From the NCBI GenBank assembly GCA_947650285.1, contig CANTFL010001487.1, forward strand, positions 62,001 to 126,000: a stretch of 64,000 nt of DNA, written 5' to 3'. Below are positions 9,566 through 23,640 of the stretch, one piece after another. Position 1 is the first letter of the stretch; each line of letters opens with the position of its first letter. The DNA is from Hyaloperonospora brassicae (Eukaryota > Oomycota > Peronosporomycetes > Peronosporales > Peronosporaceae). Both the position numbers and the translations under genes were made by a program. A model generated the notes under the pieces. It had not been told where the DNA came from. It ran no database searches and worked only from the letters and a program-made list of their open reading frames with translations.

Positions 9566-10879
9566 TACATGATCATTTCGACGCTTCTGCAAGGTTACAT
9601 ATGGAACTACTGTGTCGCAAGACTCCTTTAAACCTCTATTAGGTATTTCATACTCCTTAATGAGCTCAGCGTACAGCATGTATTCGACCATACCTCACTT
9701 ATCGGGCCAGCTTAAACTGCGTCAATTATCGAGCTAAACGCTATATTTTTCCGCGTATCACTTGGACACCGCATCTCTCGGTATTAAATTAAAGTTTTGG
9801 CTGTAAAAACTCTATGAGTGTCTATCTTTCCACAACTGCTATACCAGCGTATTTATTTTATCGACCTCCGCGTTTCTTTTAATCCACCTAGGAAAGCCGT
9901 CATTGCCCGGGTAATTTCTCGTGTGGTCTTCAAAATGGTTCCGCGATCGAGAATGGTCCTGATGGTTTATCGTCCGGGTCGTTTATCACAGTGTATCCCC
10001 GCATGGATATGCTGACCAACTTACGAAGGATTAAATCAATCGGGGTAACCAATCCGGGCGTGCAATTCATTAAGTGCTGTGATATATATAATCACTATGG
10101 ATAAAACGTATTGTTAGACGAAGCGCGCGCTCTAAACTTAGAATTTCCATGCTGACAACCTAAAAACGACACGAATGCGCGTATGATCATGGCCAGACAG
10201 CGGCCTGCAGATGGGATGACCCGGATTTGGCGGCATCACTGTCTTTGATCACCTATATTTATATATGTATACAAAAGTCATGGATAGATTGTGTGGGGAT
10301 ATCAGATGTACCATTACGTTTTGCTACGGACGCAATGCCACTATGACATGGTCGATCGGCGCACGAGCTGCCCGTTTGAAAGGTGAGATGTGACTTATCA
10401 ATACATAATTCATACCAGTTATACATATTTCAAATCCACATTGCTCTTAGACACCCCATATTTTCCGGCCGTGGAGAACGCCAGAGCTTGACGGCTCGAG
10501 AGAAATTTGCATGTCAAAAATTTAAGCTTTACGTGACTTCAATTACACATGGCGTTTGTGTCATCATGCATCAATAATTCCGTACTATTCCCGTTAAAAA
10601 AAACAAGCAAGGTCTGTGACGTCTTTCCTTAGCACATGGTGCTTGGGATAAAAAGACGTTCCGGGCGATATGTAATATAGATTGCAGGTGTAGATGTCAT
10701 CATGTGGCTTACACCAGATATAGCGCATCGATGTTGCTTGATGGGTGGCCATACCGTATAACACTACCCTTCGCACACTAGACGCACGATAATACAACCT
10801 CTACCGTCATTCATCGCGCTTGAGGTACATTAGCTATTTAGATCTGAGCCAATATAATCTCAACGGAACGACACAACAA

Positions 10880-11770
10880 TTACCGATCAAGTCGACGCAG
10901 TTGGGCTAGTTCGTCGAGTTAATTACCTTCGCGAATCACCCCTTCGGGTTTGGTTGTGGTCCCGACTCGATGAGTACCATTAACCACTCATACATTTTTT
11001 AAAGACTGCCTGAGCTTATCAGCTTCCGTTCCTTCAATCCTGTGATCTCGTTATAATGGGTAGACGTCGGCGTCTAAATGCATTTACAGGTCATGGAGCG
11101 CAGTATACGTCCAACTAGAAGACTTACGCTGTCCTTGATTAACGACCCACCGGCACGTCGCTTGACGAGTATTAACAAAGTGACGTCTATTGGTTCACTG
11201 AGCCGCCGTGCAACGCAACTCAATGCGGTGCCGTCTACTGGGCTACCGGTTTGCCGTGAGGCGAGACTCAAAGCGGTGCCGTCTACTAGGCTACCGGCTT
11301 GCTGTGTGACGTGACCGACCTTCCGCTGGAAGTGAGTAATGCCCACCCCGGGCTGACTTCGCGTTTGAAGCTTCCACTCGATACCTTTACGAGCTATGCT
11401 ACTCGAGGCTTGACAGCAGGCATGATTCACCCACGAAGGGACTTACCTCAAAAGTGCACACGTGTATTGGACTTGAAAAATCCTGTTCTGTATTGATTAT
11501 CTCATATTCTCCACTGATTGCAAAAGGGCTCCTGAGTGGTTCTTCTTCATCCCCTTCGTCGTCCTACCCAAATGCCAAATGGGTTGAACAAGTCAACATC
11601 TTGCTATTTCTTCGGGTCTTCCCTCGTCGAGCCTTCCCTTGTCGAGTCTTGGAATGTCGGGTCTTAATACATCGGCTTCGATAGACTTCGGTTTTTTCGA
11701 GGGTTTCATCACTCCTACGATTAAGTCAAAAGATACGATTACCACGTTCGGTAATTTAACTACACGACAC
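10880..11770. repeat. Dispersed repeat D1 (inverted partner of D2)
   Basis: The whole segment is an inverted, diverged copy of 24785-25750. Landmarks shared in reverse order include CTAGTTCGTCGAGTTAATTACC, a run with AGTATACGTCCAACTAGAAG (11102-11121), GTGCCGTCTACT twice at a 48-bp spacing, CTCGATACC, AATCCTGTTCTGTATTG (11479-11495), CCCTTCGTCGTCCTA, and CGTTCGGTAATTT at the far end. The open frame at 11074-11430 (minus) and that at 25190-25567 (plus) encode similar peptides only because the DNA is shared. Its nature is unknown: a long LTR or the end of a larger element are both possible. It lies just downstream of copy B in copy B's minus-strand direction, so B and D1 could be parts of one element. 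Confidence 0.8.
11225..11320. repeat. 48-bp internal direct repeat of D1
   Basis: GCGGTGCCGTCTACT occurs at 11225 and again at 11273, with related flanks, giving a 48-bp period over about two units. D2 has the same duplication at the same period (AGTAGACGGC at 25333 and 25381), so it predates the split of D1 and D2. Confidence 0.75.
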
Positions 11771-11979
11771 GCTGTTGATTCAGTCTTTACGGCGTTTACC
11801 AGGCTGTGTAGCCAGTACCTATTAAGTAAACTTGTATTATGCGACAACTTTCAGTCCCTGCTGGTTTCTGACGGTGAGGCTAGAGGTACCTTGAGACCAG
11901 GATGATCCGGCTAGGGTATTTTATATTCCGGATTGGGTGATACTGTGGTGGTGTGGTGGTCGCAAATTCCGTATAAATT

Positions 11980-12600
11980 CGACTCTCCACCGGCGCCTAG
12001 ACGACCAACCAACGGAGGGGTACTACGTATCCGTGTTCTTGACAGCCGTCTTTACCCTATATAACAGTAGGTATGGCGGGTTGCATTCTATATGTGGAAT
12101 CGTGTCGATGGAATACATGACCGGTTTTTCGATAAGGTAGAGCTTCGATCTCGGTGTAAAATTCTTCACCACAATCTGGGGATTGTGTGATCTTGTGACG
12201 CTCATCGGGATCACTTGTATACTTGTAGGGTGCTCGATATGAGTCACCCTGATCTGAAACAGATCGTTTTGTCCAAAGTTTAGACCTTTATTTGCAAGTT
12301 CTATAAGTTTTTGATCCGTATCGATATCGTGAGTCTTTAAACACCAACCGTTATCGCGTTCGATCGCAGTTGAAGGGGGTGAGAGTCCTTTAACAAACCT
12401 AGCTAAACCATCTAGGGGCGACACTTGTGCAGATGTAGCGTAGTCTGTGACCTCGGGTGGCCAAACAATCCAGCCACTAAGAGACGACGCGTGTTTTGTA
12501 TAGCAATTGAAATCTGTTAATGTTAATCAACTAAACCCAACAACTCTATACCTATCTTCATTCCGTCGGCATCGCATGCCACGTGTCGCTCTCTCCAGAA
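11980..12600 (-). pseudogene. Copy B of the unidentified dispersed element
   Basis: Inverted relative to copy A. It holds the longest open frame of the window, 133 codons on the minus strand from 12424 to 12023. The frame includes LNFGQNDLFQIRVTHIEHP around residues 48-66 and ends by read-through into diverged sequence. Upstream on the minus strand lie the same leader landmarks as in copy A (GTTGGGTTTAGTTG, ACGCTACATCTGCACAAGTG), and downstream the shared block GGCGCCGGTGGAGAGTC. The frame has no motif I recognise: no zinc knuckle, no DTG/DSG protease motif, no RT signature. It could be the start of a gag-like protein, which is inference from position only. The copy is truncated or diverges beyond about 11980, where D1 follows. 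Confidence 0.55.
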
Positions 12601-12639
12601 GGTAGCAATTTAGTAATTGCGTGACACAAATCTGATATA

Positions 12640-12915
12640 CTTGTCCGATCGTAGTCGACTTTCTGGTCGTCAATAGTGTGGTGTAACCCACACTAGCTTG
12701 ATCGCGATCACATACCTGAACGAATATCAAGATCTCGATCGCTTCCTTGATCACGACCGCCTTACTGATCTCGGGTAACATGGTGTAGCACAAACTTCTC
12801 TGATAGTGGCCGATTATCGTTGTCCACTTTAACTTGATCGCGATCACATTCCTGACCGTCAATTACGATGTCGATCGCCTCCTACATTGCGATTTCACTC
12901 TTGATCGCAATCGTA
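12640..12915 (-). repeat. GATC-rich irregular repeats of copy B
   Basis: Read on the minus strand, this stretch has repeated GATCGCGATCAAG-type motifs (three clear occurrences) separated by unrelated sequence, plus GATCGAGATC and GATCGACATCG. It occupies the place that the 19-bp array holds in copy A. The palindromic GATC theme is shared but the spacing is irregular. Confidence 0.6.
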
Positions 12916-15900
12916 CCCGTCCCCCTAACAGTTAACAACTCTCCACAACTTGTACTCTTTTCCGTCATATTCTAATCTGATACCGCAGGTTCCATCATTT
13001 CTGACAAATATTTGGTTCTGTATAATATTCCAATGGAAGTGATCCTCTTATGTGAGGGATTGGCGCTGCCAATTGGTTGCAAAGTCGTTCATAACTGCTT
13101 CGCAATATGTTCTCGTATGGCAAATTAGATCGGTCGCTTCCCCAAAATACCGTCTCACGTATATTTTGATAGACAGCGTGTCGTATGCCGCCGAATCCAC
13201 CACGAACAAAGTCGCGAAATATTGAGGCCTACTTGTTGGAATAGATTAGGCGTTCCACAACACTGTACGCGGGCATATCTTGATTGAGGACAGTCAACTT
13301 ATTATATAGAATATGATTTGGCGACTGGTCCTGGATTATCTCGCGGGAGATACCAATATATAGATTTCGAAGCATTCGTGCACAAATATTCTGGACGCGT
13401 CGGGGTGCAGATTAACTTCACGGTCAGCGATTTGCACCCGCACACGGTAAGAACTAAGATATTAGCACGCTGATGAGAGATATGTACGATCACTGCAGCA
13501 GAACATTGGCTAGTGGTTTTAAGGGTTCTGAATGAGTATAATGTAGCTAATACCAAACGCAGCCATCGATAGTCTAGGCAAAGTCGTAAAAACTTCAATA
13601 TTATCTAGAGACCAGAGGTACTCCCGACTTAGGTTGAAAGCATAGCAATATCAAATTATGGTGCAACTGCATTTAGAATTTAAATAACACGGAAGGCATT
13701 GTTCGGGAATATATAATGAAGTAATTAATCAAAGTTGAAGAAAGGATAACTTAAAAATCTTACTGTCGAAATGTAAAGTAGCCATAGGGTAGTACGGTAA
13801 AAACTTAAAACAGAACGCGGGTTTAAAAAGCGGATAAGGGCCTGACTACGATGGCATCGTCATATAATGATAAATCTAATATCAAATATAGCTCTTCACG
13901 TACACAACTCTTAAGTATTTTAAGATTGGTCGGCAGAAATCAAAATTAACTGCAATCGAACGATGTTTAAGACAGAATTGCTAAGTAGACGCTGGGGTTG
14001 GTTATAGACATGTATGTGACATTTCGGCCATTTTGTCCCGAATCACGGAGCCTTCAAACTTATGTTTAAAGCAACAAAATGTGGTAAATAGGTACATGAC
14101 GTAACCAAATATTGGATTATACAGTCTGGATAGGGACCAATCGATATGCGATTTAATATAAGAGTAGAAATTCCATGGGATATATAATGGATTTGCGGGA
14201 TATTAAAACCAAAAATATCTGATCACACAAGTAAGTTCCTATTGCCGTTTATAAAAAACAGATTAAAAAGTCGCTCTTTTCACAAGAATAATCATAAATT
14301 ATTTGATAAGTGGTTTGTGAATGATGAAAGTGAACGTTAAATTCTAGAAACTATCTATAGGGTTGCAGTGCACTTTTATGTTAACTTTTTTTAACCAAGC
14401 GGATCTCCCCATAACCGAATGTCGCGATCTCTTTGAGCCGATTGTATCGTTTCGTAAATTCACTGAATATATCAACTGTATTTTTATGCGATGTAGTTGG
14501 TTCATATTACCAAAATATAAACGTAGAAGAAGACCCATTTATCGTCCTACTTTTTTCAGCATCGATTAATAGAAAAACAAGTTGCGAATTAATTTCCCGG
14601 TTCTTTTTTTTGCAACGTTGAAGGATGGCGTTGCGCACAATCCCATTTTTTTCAGCTAATGCAAATCAAATTGTAGCGTTTGTCAAACAGTATGATGGTT
14701 ATTTGCGCGACTTTCAGTCTAGTAAATCTCATTCTCGCAAAGATGCGCAGATATACTTTTTTAAATTGACTTTGGGTTGCTGTGCTACTTATAACTCATA
14801 CGATAATTGGTGAAAACCATTAAATTGTGGCAGCGAGACAGCTTGGCATCGATACAAGGTCAGCTCACTGAATCGTTTGCCCACTTTCATTTTGGTGCAT
14901 ATTATAAAGCGGAAATATGGTACATGATACGTAGTACTATTCCATGATGTACTTATTAAAAAAATGTGACATTAAACCTTTTTTTAAGCAATAGTATGAT
15001 GTTAACATGTCAGAAAAATCTTTTTAAATGTAAAAAATCGTAACGTGACAAACAATAGGCCTAATCCAAACGTTATTGTGTAACAATCTCCATCGATAAA
15101 GTTAAATATTCATTTTGCTTAAATATGCTCGTCAAATGAGTAATTTAGACTTCGAGGTATTGGTAGAGGCAACGTAACCACGTATTCTTTGTTAAATAAG
15201 TTTTTGTCAACTCAAGCCATCCAAATTAGATATCCGATAAAATATATTCAATTGACAAATTTACATACATTTCTTTTCATTTTCGGTTGGTCATATTCAC
15301 CCTTTACATGAGGCGTATTGATTTGTATCTCTTCAGAGTTATTCTCCTTCGAATTAAATATGTTAACATTAAAATGTTCAAGAAAAATGTAAAGTTATTT
15401 AAAATCTAGTGATGCGGTGAAGTAGGGTTGTTGTTGGAAACGATATTATTTAAATTTATATAAACAATAACAATTGAAAAGTATAGTATGAGTATATGGA
15501 TCATGACGTCGCCGTAGAGGTGTTATTCGACATTTTTCTCAAGCTTCAACTCATCGAAACTATAAATGCTAAATTTCGAAATTGTATTGAAATCAGAAGC
15601 TTTCTACGCATAGATTTTTCATATGTGGGTATGTTACGAGTCCGATCATAGCAAATGTCATCAAAAGGCATCTTTTACCCTCCATCATTGCAGGCAAAAA
15701 GCTTAGATTTCGAAAACATAGGTTTAACTAACGCATAGAATATCATCTATATAGCAGCTATTATTTAAAAATATAGATGTGTGCCTTAACCAAAGTGTGT
15801 ATTTTACAACAGGGTGCTTCTAAATTTTAGCGGGAATGTTAAATTAATTTTATAACGCCATCGATTTTATCTCTATTTCTAAAAATCGAAGAATGCAACG

Positions 15901-18900
15901 AGAGAATCCAGATAAAATATATTTACTGTTATTTTCTCTCTATACATCTATAATTCCGGCATCATCCGCGATTGGCTCTATAGCTGTGACATCAAAATTA
16001 CGCATACCTTGACCGATAGCAAGCTGTATAAGAATCAAAATTTGATTAACTTTTGCTGGAAAATAATCCAGAAGTGAATTTGCACAACAATGTAGGCTTA
16101 ACAAGCAAGTTATGGTTTCGCACTATGTTTAAACACATACATGCCTTATTGATGGTGCCTTGCCGATATAACACAAGCTCTATAGGTTTCATGATATTAT
16201 GAATCAGATTTAGACGCTGACGAGGATCACACTGACGCTGTAAAGATACATTTAGCATACGCTATACAGATCCATTTAAAAAATATAGCTCCAATTCTAA
16301 AATTATCTTATTAATTTCCTTTTCGATTATGATGACAAGAAAAGCAGGTTTACGCATAAACGAAACTTGAGGGTTACGGTAAGGGGGCTGTATAAGCTGT
16401 AATTTAGAGGATATGACGGTCAGTCCTGACATTCTTGAGTAAAAGTTTTAATTTCTACCATGTACCTATTTAAATATAAACGTATATCTCATATCTTATG
16501 CGACCAATCTCTAACAAGACGTACTACAATCATATTACCGATTGGAGGCAGAAACAAAATTTGAATTGGCTTATGCCTTATATTTCAAAAGACAAAGTCA
16601 TTGTGTTTAATGTAAATAACATGTATTCAGCACTATATTGGTTACTGGATGTTTATTGTATCAATTGGGTCAAGTATCGTCTTCACCTCACGACGTTTCC
16701 TTAATCTAAAATTTTAATCAATCTGAAAAGAGACTTCTTACGTGACCACATTCTGGAATTTTGGTCTTCATATGCAGCTAGTAGTCACGACACATTTTCA
16801 GATACATTCTATTTAATTATACACCCATTCGGTTGTTGCATATTGTTCACAGGTATAGCATCCTATAATCTTTGTTTTCCGTTTCACCTTTGTCGTCTAC
16901 TTAATAATTTTGATAATTTTCGTATTACATGGGTTAAATAGGCTCGATGGTATACGCTTAAAGTCAACGTATCTTACGCTAAACATTAAAGACTGACAAC
17001 TTATAATGCTTTTACAAACTGGCAGTCAAGACGTCGTACAAGAAATATTATTTTATCATCGTCTTTCAAGCGTTTAGGGGATGGCAAAGTTTATGAAGAC
17101 TTGTTATTACATTGTAAATAGACCTTATTACGAAAATCTTGGCTTCATTATAGCATTCAAAACGATGGTTTGTCTTTAAATATCAAATATAAATTATGTG
17201 ACAAGAACATCAAGCTAGCATACCTTCTAAGTGAGCGAATAGTATAATGTACGATGATCTGTACCTGTGTAAAATTGTGATTAAAATTGTCTCGAAATAC
17301 GAGCTCATAGACTATCTACCAGCCTAAACAGACACATTGACCGCACAATTAACCTCGCAACGCTGACAAAATTAAGATGTGTGTCCCATGTTTAGCTTGA
17401 ACTTATAGTCTATATAAAGAAATGAGCAATACCACAAATGCTGTTTGCACTTTTTGTTATCTATAATGTGAAATATATCAATACCGAATTAAGCTGACCA
17501 GGCGCTTTACATTGTTAGACTTTATAGATGGTCATATGACAGCGAGTATGATGAGAGTAACAGAGACTTCGAATCATTAATACATTCCAATTCTAATATG
17601 GCAATTTTAAATAAATTGATCATATTATTATCGGCATATTAAAGATGGGCAAAAATGCCATTAACTACAAAATGAGCGAGTAATATAGATAAACTAATAT
17701 TGGTTCATCATTGAATTGAAATAATTACCTTAGTTGAAATACAATGACATTTTTTAGATTTGACGCATGTTTTGAATAAATTTATTCTTCACTGGTAGAG
17801 GTTACGTTCTTCTAACCATTTTGGCTTGGTCGCGTTCATCCGTGTGTAGACTTCACTGGAAAAAATGCCAAGCATAAACAGGAAAATGTTGTTGGCCAGA
17901 AAAGGGTGAGACCTTAATAGCGCGCAATATTGTTTTCTCTAAAATTTATGCCAAAGCTTTTGCAGCAGCGACCTATTGACATTTCGCTAACTAGATATGT
18001 TTTTGGCGCTAGGAACTGGTAAAAATATCTTTTAAATTTATTATAGAAGTGTTTTTGATATCGCCATACCACGTGGCATCTGGGTGTATATTCATATGTT
18101 CCTATCTATTTTTATAATATATTTGTGACGTTTTCTGCCGGTTCTAATTAATTTAGAGCAAAACGAAAGCTCGTTATATACGCGGTAGAAAACAGCTAAT
18201 AAGGACTAAGAAAATTAAAAGGCGAATTCATTTATCCACTTTCGATGCTCTTGTATAATAAAATTATGTTATAGAGTGGCAACATGTAAGGTACAAATTA
18301 TATGTCAAAATCGCACTGCCAATGGTGAAAAAATTCGAGTAGGCAAGTAATTATCAGATAAGTCTCTCTCGCAAGCACAATATTTTTGTACGGAAAATCA
18401 ACACTGGCTCTAACTATTTATGCGTTTTTATTTACAAAGCTGGATTTTGCTTATAATTTAAAAGCTGCTATTGTAGAATAGTGTGTATTAGCTCTTCTTG
18501 ACAAAACTGACGTCTTGAACATTTACTAACTCTCTCCTAACATCTGCATTTCTTGATGATAAGTAACATAAAATGTATTTTTTTTCTTTTCAACTCATAA
18601 AGGAGTTCTCTGCATCGAATACGCAGAAAGTTAGTAAGGTCGAGTAAAAATAAAAACTTATTTTTAGCTGACACACCTTCATAATCAATATTATCTCAGG
18701 TGGTGCAAATGCGCACCCAATACGTTAAATACATAGTATATATGAATGTCGTTTGTTTTTTGACAATCTTTTTGCTAATTTTAATTTACGTTATAGTTGT
18801 TGATAAAGCTTGATATGCACTGTAATTAGTAATGTGCATATCTGAACTGACCCTAGCTCCATTTAAATGATATAATTCGCCGTTTGCAATGAAAAAAAGG

Positions 18901-21900
18901 TTGGGGTTGGGGTTTTTATATACGTACGTCTTATAATTATATAAATTTAATCGACGAGAACAATATATTTGCCTGCCAAGCGGTTAAGTGGTGCGGCCAT
19001 TCTGTCCATCACATGACAGAGGATAAGCTGATTTTTTTATAAAATATTTTTTAAAGATATATGATACGTCTATACCACAGTTAAAATAAACACATACTTT
19101 TTTCTCGTATCAATAAATGTTTTTTTCGGTAAAAATATATACTTGTAAATTGTGCCGCATAAGCAATCCTCAAGCGCGACTTTGACCTTCATCCCGTACG
19201 GGTAGCACCCGTGTGCACCTTACAATCAAAAGATTGCTCCTAAACTTTAAAAAGGTAGACAATCGTTTTTGTTGATATGATTTAAAATTACATGTGACAT
19301 TGTTATGTTGTATTAAAATTAATGCCCTTGTTGACAAATTGATAGGTTGATAGAAATTATCCGCGAATTTTTGAGTTTAAATTTAATTCCCATTGAATAC
19401 GAAGAGTTAACAACACCTTTCAGTGTCTACGAAGAGATCGATGTTACTTATATGAAAATACTACCGTATCTTTGCAAAATTATGTTCTAGGTAATAGGCC
19501 AACATCAGAACCGACGATTGGTTCTGTACAAAACATAGCACGTCCAATTGTGCAACGTTACGGTCTGTATAGTGAATTTTGATCATCCATCTATACTTTT
19601 TAAACAGCAATTTTTTTTAAATCCAGAATAATCGGCCAATTTTTATTAGTATATAATGTTTACACATGGTTATTGTGGTATTGATTATTGTAACCTCGAC
19701 CGCATTAAATAAGTGAGAACATATCCATCTGTTTTATATGTCATTAGAAGCTATAAGACCATCCTTGCGGTAAAAACAACTTTTCCCGCAAATTTAGCGT
19801 GCCAAATGTAAAACAATTCATAGGTGAGATAGCTGCATTCTATATGACATTCTATGAGAATGAAAGACCATATCGAGTATATCAACGGTGCAATACTTTC
19901 TCATAGGTGTAATCTATGCAAATATCTATAATCTTTTCAAGCGAAGCACGTTGTAGATATTATAGTTTGCTCGACGCTTGCGCTGAATTGACAATCCACA
20001 TTTGCCTGTGTGAACATGCGTGAGAATGCGCGACTTCTGTACCTCTTGGTAGTTCCGGGATGTGAGCATTCGAGATATCGACCCTTGACGTCTAAAGCCT
20101 TACGCTTTTCGACCTTACGCGTAAAATGTACGCGTAAGCGTAGACCTTCTCCAGAAAAACAGTTTCATTTGCCATTCATGCCTTGTATAGGGTGCATATG
20201 CATCTTAGTGTGAAGTCGTCGTGGAGCTCAATATCATTTTGTGATGATTAAATATTTCTTTTTAAAAACAACAGAGTGTGATATACAATGCGACATCAGG
20301 TTTAATTTTGTGTCGCAGTCGTTGAGAATATTTAGAAATTATGTAGAAAGTGCCATTTATGTTACCGGGTTATCGAACGGATGTAATTTCACTTATAAAG
20401 TATATAAGAATAACTTTTTCGTACTATAGATATCATAATATTGTTTAATCATATTATTGATAAATATTGATTGGCTTCACTTCGACATCATTTTTGACAC
20501 TCGGTGAATGATGCTGACTTTGCACTTTACTAGTTGCACAAATTCATACGTTCTTCTTAGTTTTGATATTCTTACTATCTCCACAAGATTTATTGCTTTA
20601 TCAACGACGTCAAGAATAACGAAAAATTATATATGTTTTTTGTTGATAAAAGTTCTTTATCAAAAAACATGACCAAATTTGACGTGCGAGACAAACATGA
20701 ATTTAAAAAATTTGTTCAGACCATACAAATCACTAGTTGGGTTAAATACGTAAATTGAAGGACATAAGTTCAATAAACTACAAGTAGCTTATCGTATCAA
20801 GATAGAGATATATTTTAAATTAATGTTTGTATCACTTATATATTACTTGTAAAAAAAGTTGAGTTAAAGCCGATGAAATTCTTTGTTATAAAATATAGCA
20901 TTGAACAGATTTGATTTCTATGACGGATATGTGCAGTAGATATGATTAAAAGTATATAAAATTTAGGTTTGAATGTGAAATATATATTTTGAAATGAGAT
21001 GGTAAGTTTATGTCGTAAAAAAAGAAATCGATATTTTAGGTATATTAAAAAAACCGCGGCCGCCACGAATATCACTACTAAAAGAAAATATTAATGGAAT
21101 ATATCATAAATTGCAAATTATGTGTTGATTCAAACCCAAAAAAAGATTTTTTATTCATCGAAAGATTGATGATATATTTTACCACATGTTTATTTGCGAT
21201 ATGTGACAACATTAATATTATTCCATCTCAAGCATATTTATCACATTTGAACTTTGATAATATAAATAAAATATATCGACCTTCTTTATTGTCTTGAATT
21301 TTACAGAGCTGACGCCACATACTAATTTGAATAAAAAGCGCTAGATTAGGCAAGTACTGGTGAGGAATGCTATTGTGTAATAATATTAGTGCTCGTATGC
21401 TCGTATTTAATTGCAAAATCATCGATGAAAAAGCAGTGGAATACAAAGCCTCATACTGAATAAAAAGGCGGTAAAGCTATCGCTATTTTAAATAATTGTA
21501 TTCTTACGTACACGCCGCAATGGAATATATATTCTAATTTAACTATATATCATAAACTTCTTTATTAATCGTTGCCTATTTAGAATACATTAAAATTAAA
21601 ACGGCCTTTTTAAATCCGTCCCTTCTTTAAAAATATTACAAACTAGAGTATAAATTAAACGTTCATATATTGTTTTATAAACTTTAAAGATGCACCACCT
21701 CTCGCATCTTATCCTAATTATAGATACATCCGGCTTAGAAATAGTAGCGCATTGAATTAGTTGGTGCGACATGTTATTTTGATCACCATAAATGTCTTAC
21801 ATATTAATCGCATACTTTGTAAATTACTATCGATTATCTTTTTTAAATCCCTTACCAAACACGCTTGTAAACAATTACTGATGAATGTAGTAAATTTTAG

Positions 21901-23640
21901 TTTAGAGTTATACATGGTCCCACAGAACCTTTTATATTTAACTTTTTATATTTTTAACATAAATGTATAGTTGTGGCTTCTCTGCTTGGTTACGACGTGT
22001 ATTAATATCGTCGAAGCAATCAATATATTAAGAAGCATGACAATATGATTTTCCATTCGTAAAGTAGATCATATCTTAGTGTCGGAGATTAACGTCCATA
22101 ATTAATTTTTTTAGTAAGCACCTCCAAAGTCATCGACGTGTCATGTGTCAACCAGTTTGAATCATGTATATATCAGAGGCGATAACTGCAATTTACAACT
22201 TTAAATTTCTCTTATTACATTGCGTTGTCCAAAATGACGCATCTCTTCGTTAAACTTTGACCGGTCATTCTGTATAACAATTTGCCAAGAAATTATTCTC
22301 CAAAATACATTAGGAATATTATAATTGCAATTGACTCTTTCATATACGTCATATTTTTATACACGACATTTATGTCGTTTTATATCAGCATCACATGTAT
22401 CTTGATTAACAGAATATTGCGTATGATCAAAATTCGTTTCTGAACAACTAATTCTGGTTAAAAATATGTTTGTCACAATCACACAGACTCTTTTTTCGAA
22501 TCATTTAGCATCGTTTCCTCCGATAATTTTAATGATTTTAAATTTAAGATTTTTATGCATATCTACAATCGTTTATTAAGGGATGGGGTAAAAAAGGCGT
22601 GAAATATATTTATAGATATTAAAATTAAAACGTAAAATTTTTATTTATTACAGTCACCTATCCTATTATCGTATCTTTCGTTTTTTTAATCTGATTACAT
22701 TATGTTGCCCATACATTATCTTTACAATAAGACATTCGCTCGCATATTTTACTAGACTACAATCTAGCATCCATACCAATCAAGACTTGATTAAAAGTGT
22801 TACGTATGTTTGAAATTATGTTGAAGTTATTCAAATAAATAGTGGTTTGTAGTAGCTCTGTATGCTCAGGGATACATGTGGGCTGCCCCATATTTAATTC
22901 CATGACGGGTGCAGTCGTTGCATGTGCTGATTTGAAACAAATTGTCACAAGTCTGGTCATTACATAAACGTCTACGAATTATGCTGACTTTATTTATTTA
23001 TCATAGTTTAAGCACTTCTCGATCGAATTAAAATAAATAAATAAAAACAATTATAGCAGTGCTATCAGCTTTGATTAATACCTTAGATTTTTTTATTATT
23101 TTGGGTGATATATACTATCAGATATTTAGTAGGTACCAATCGTTTCAATTTCAAAATTTGGAACGTGCCCTTACCGAACACACAATATTTCAATGTAACG
23201 AAATATCATGTTATAATTTAATCATTTTTCATCGTTTACATTTAAAAGAAATTGATATTTTCATTTAATCGAGATGACGTTGTCGAGGGCCAAATAAAAC
23301 TTCTTTCGTTTTTGTGTAATAGGCGGCAACTTTAAATCCCGACTTAAGGAACGATGGACAAGTTAACATTTTAATTTTAATAATTCGATTTCATTTACAT
23401 TAAAAGGGTGTATGGTATATTCTGGGGCATTTAATACTGGCGAATTCTAGGTTTAAGTATTGATATAGACTTGGCATTCATAGAGAGAGGGTCAGAAAAT
23501 ATTTATATATTGTCGTCACGGAGGATTTTTTGTCGCGGAATTTTTGGTAAATATACCAGCATTCAGGAACTAATGCCTAAGCTTAATTATTTTTAAAGCA
23601 ATTCTCGATTTTGATTCATCCTATTATTCCACATAAACCT
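12916..23640. other. AT-rich desert
   Basis: Almost 11 kb, strongly AT-rich by eye from about 13.6 kb, with many stops in all frames and open frames of at most 98 codons. There are many homopolymer A or T runs. I see no protein motif, no RNA gene and no repeat shared with other parts of the window. Most likely it is very old, mutated transposon or intergenic DNA. Confidence 0.6.

Larger units (their letters stand above)
5991..10870. other. Unassigned segment
   Basis: Nearly 5 kb with short overlapping open frames only (92 codons at most, at 6241-6519 and 9413-9691, minus strand). A plus-strand stretch around 6350-6440, following copy A, reads DTTCKYDNRTVIESDRIVN, which looks coding but is unrecognised. 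It could be a decayed downstream part of the copy A element. Otherwise I see only the two isolated palindromes listed separately. Confidence 0.4.

Noticed and set aside
12023..12424. Longest open frame (133 codons, minus) as a real gene
   Set aside because: It is part of repeat copy B, has broken counterparts in A and C, and lacks a known domain; treated as an element remnant.
19190..19216. CCCGTACGGG palindrome and following CACCCGTGTGCACC as an LTR end
   Set aside because: Short, with no TG...CA context and no partner repeat.
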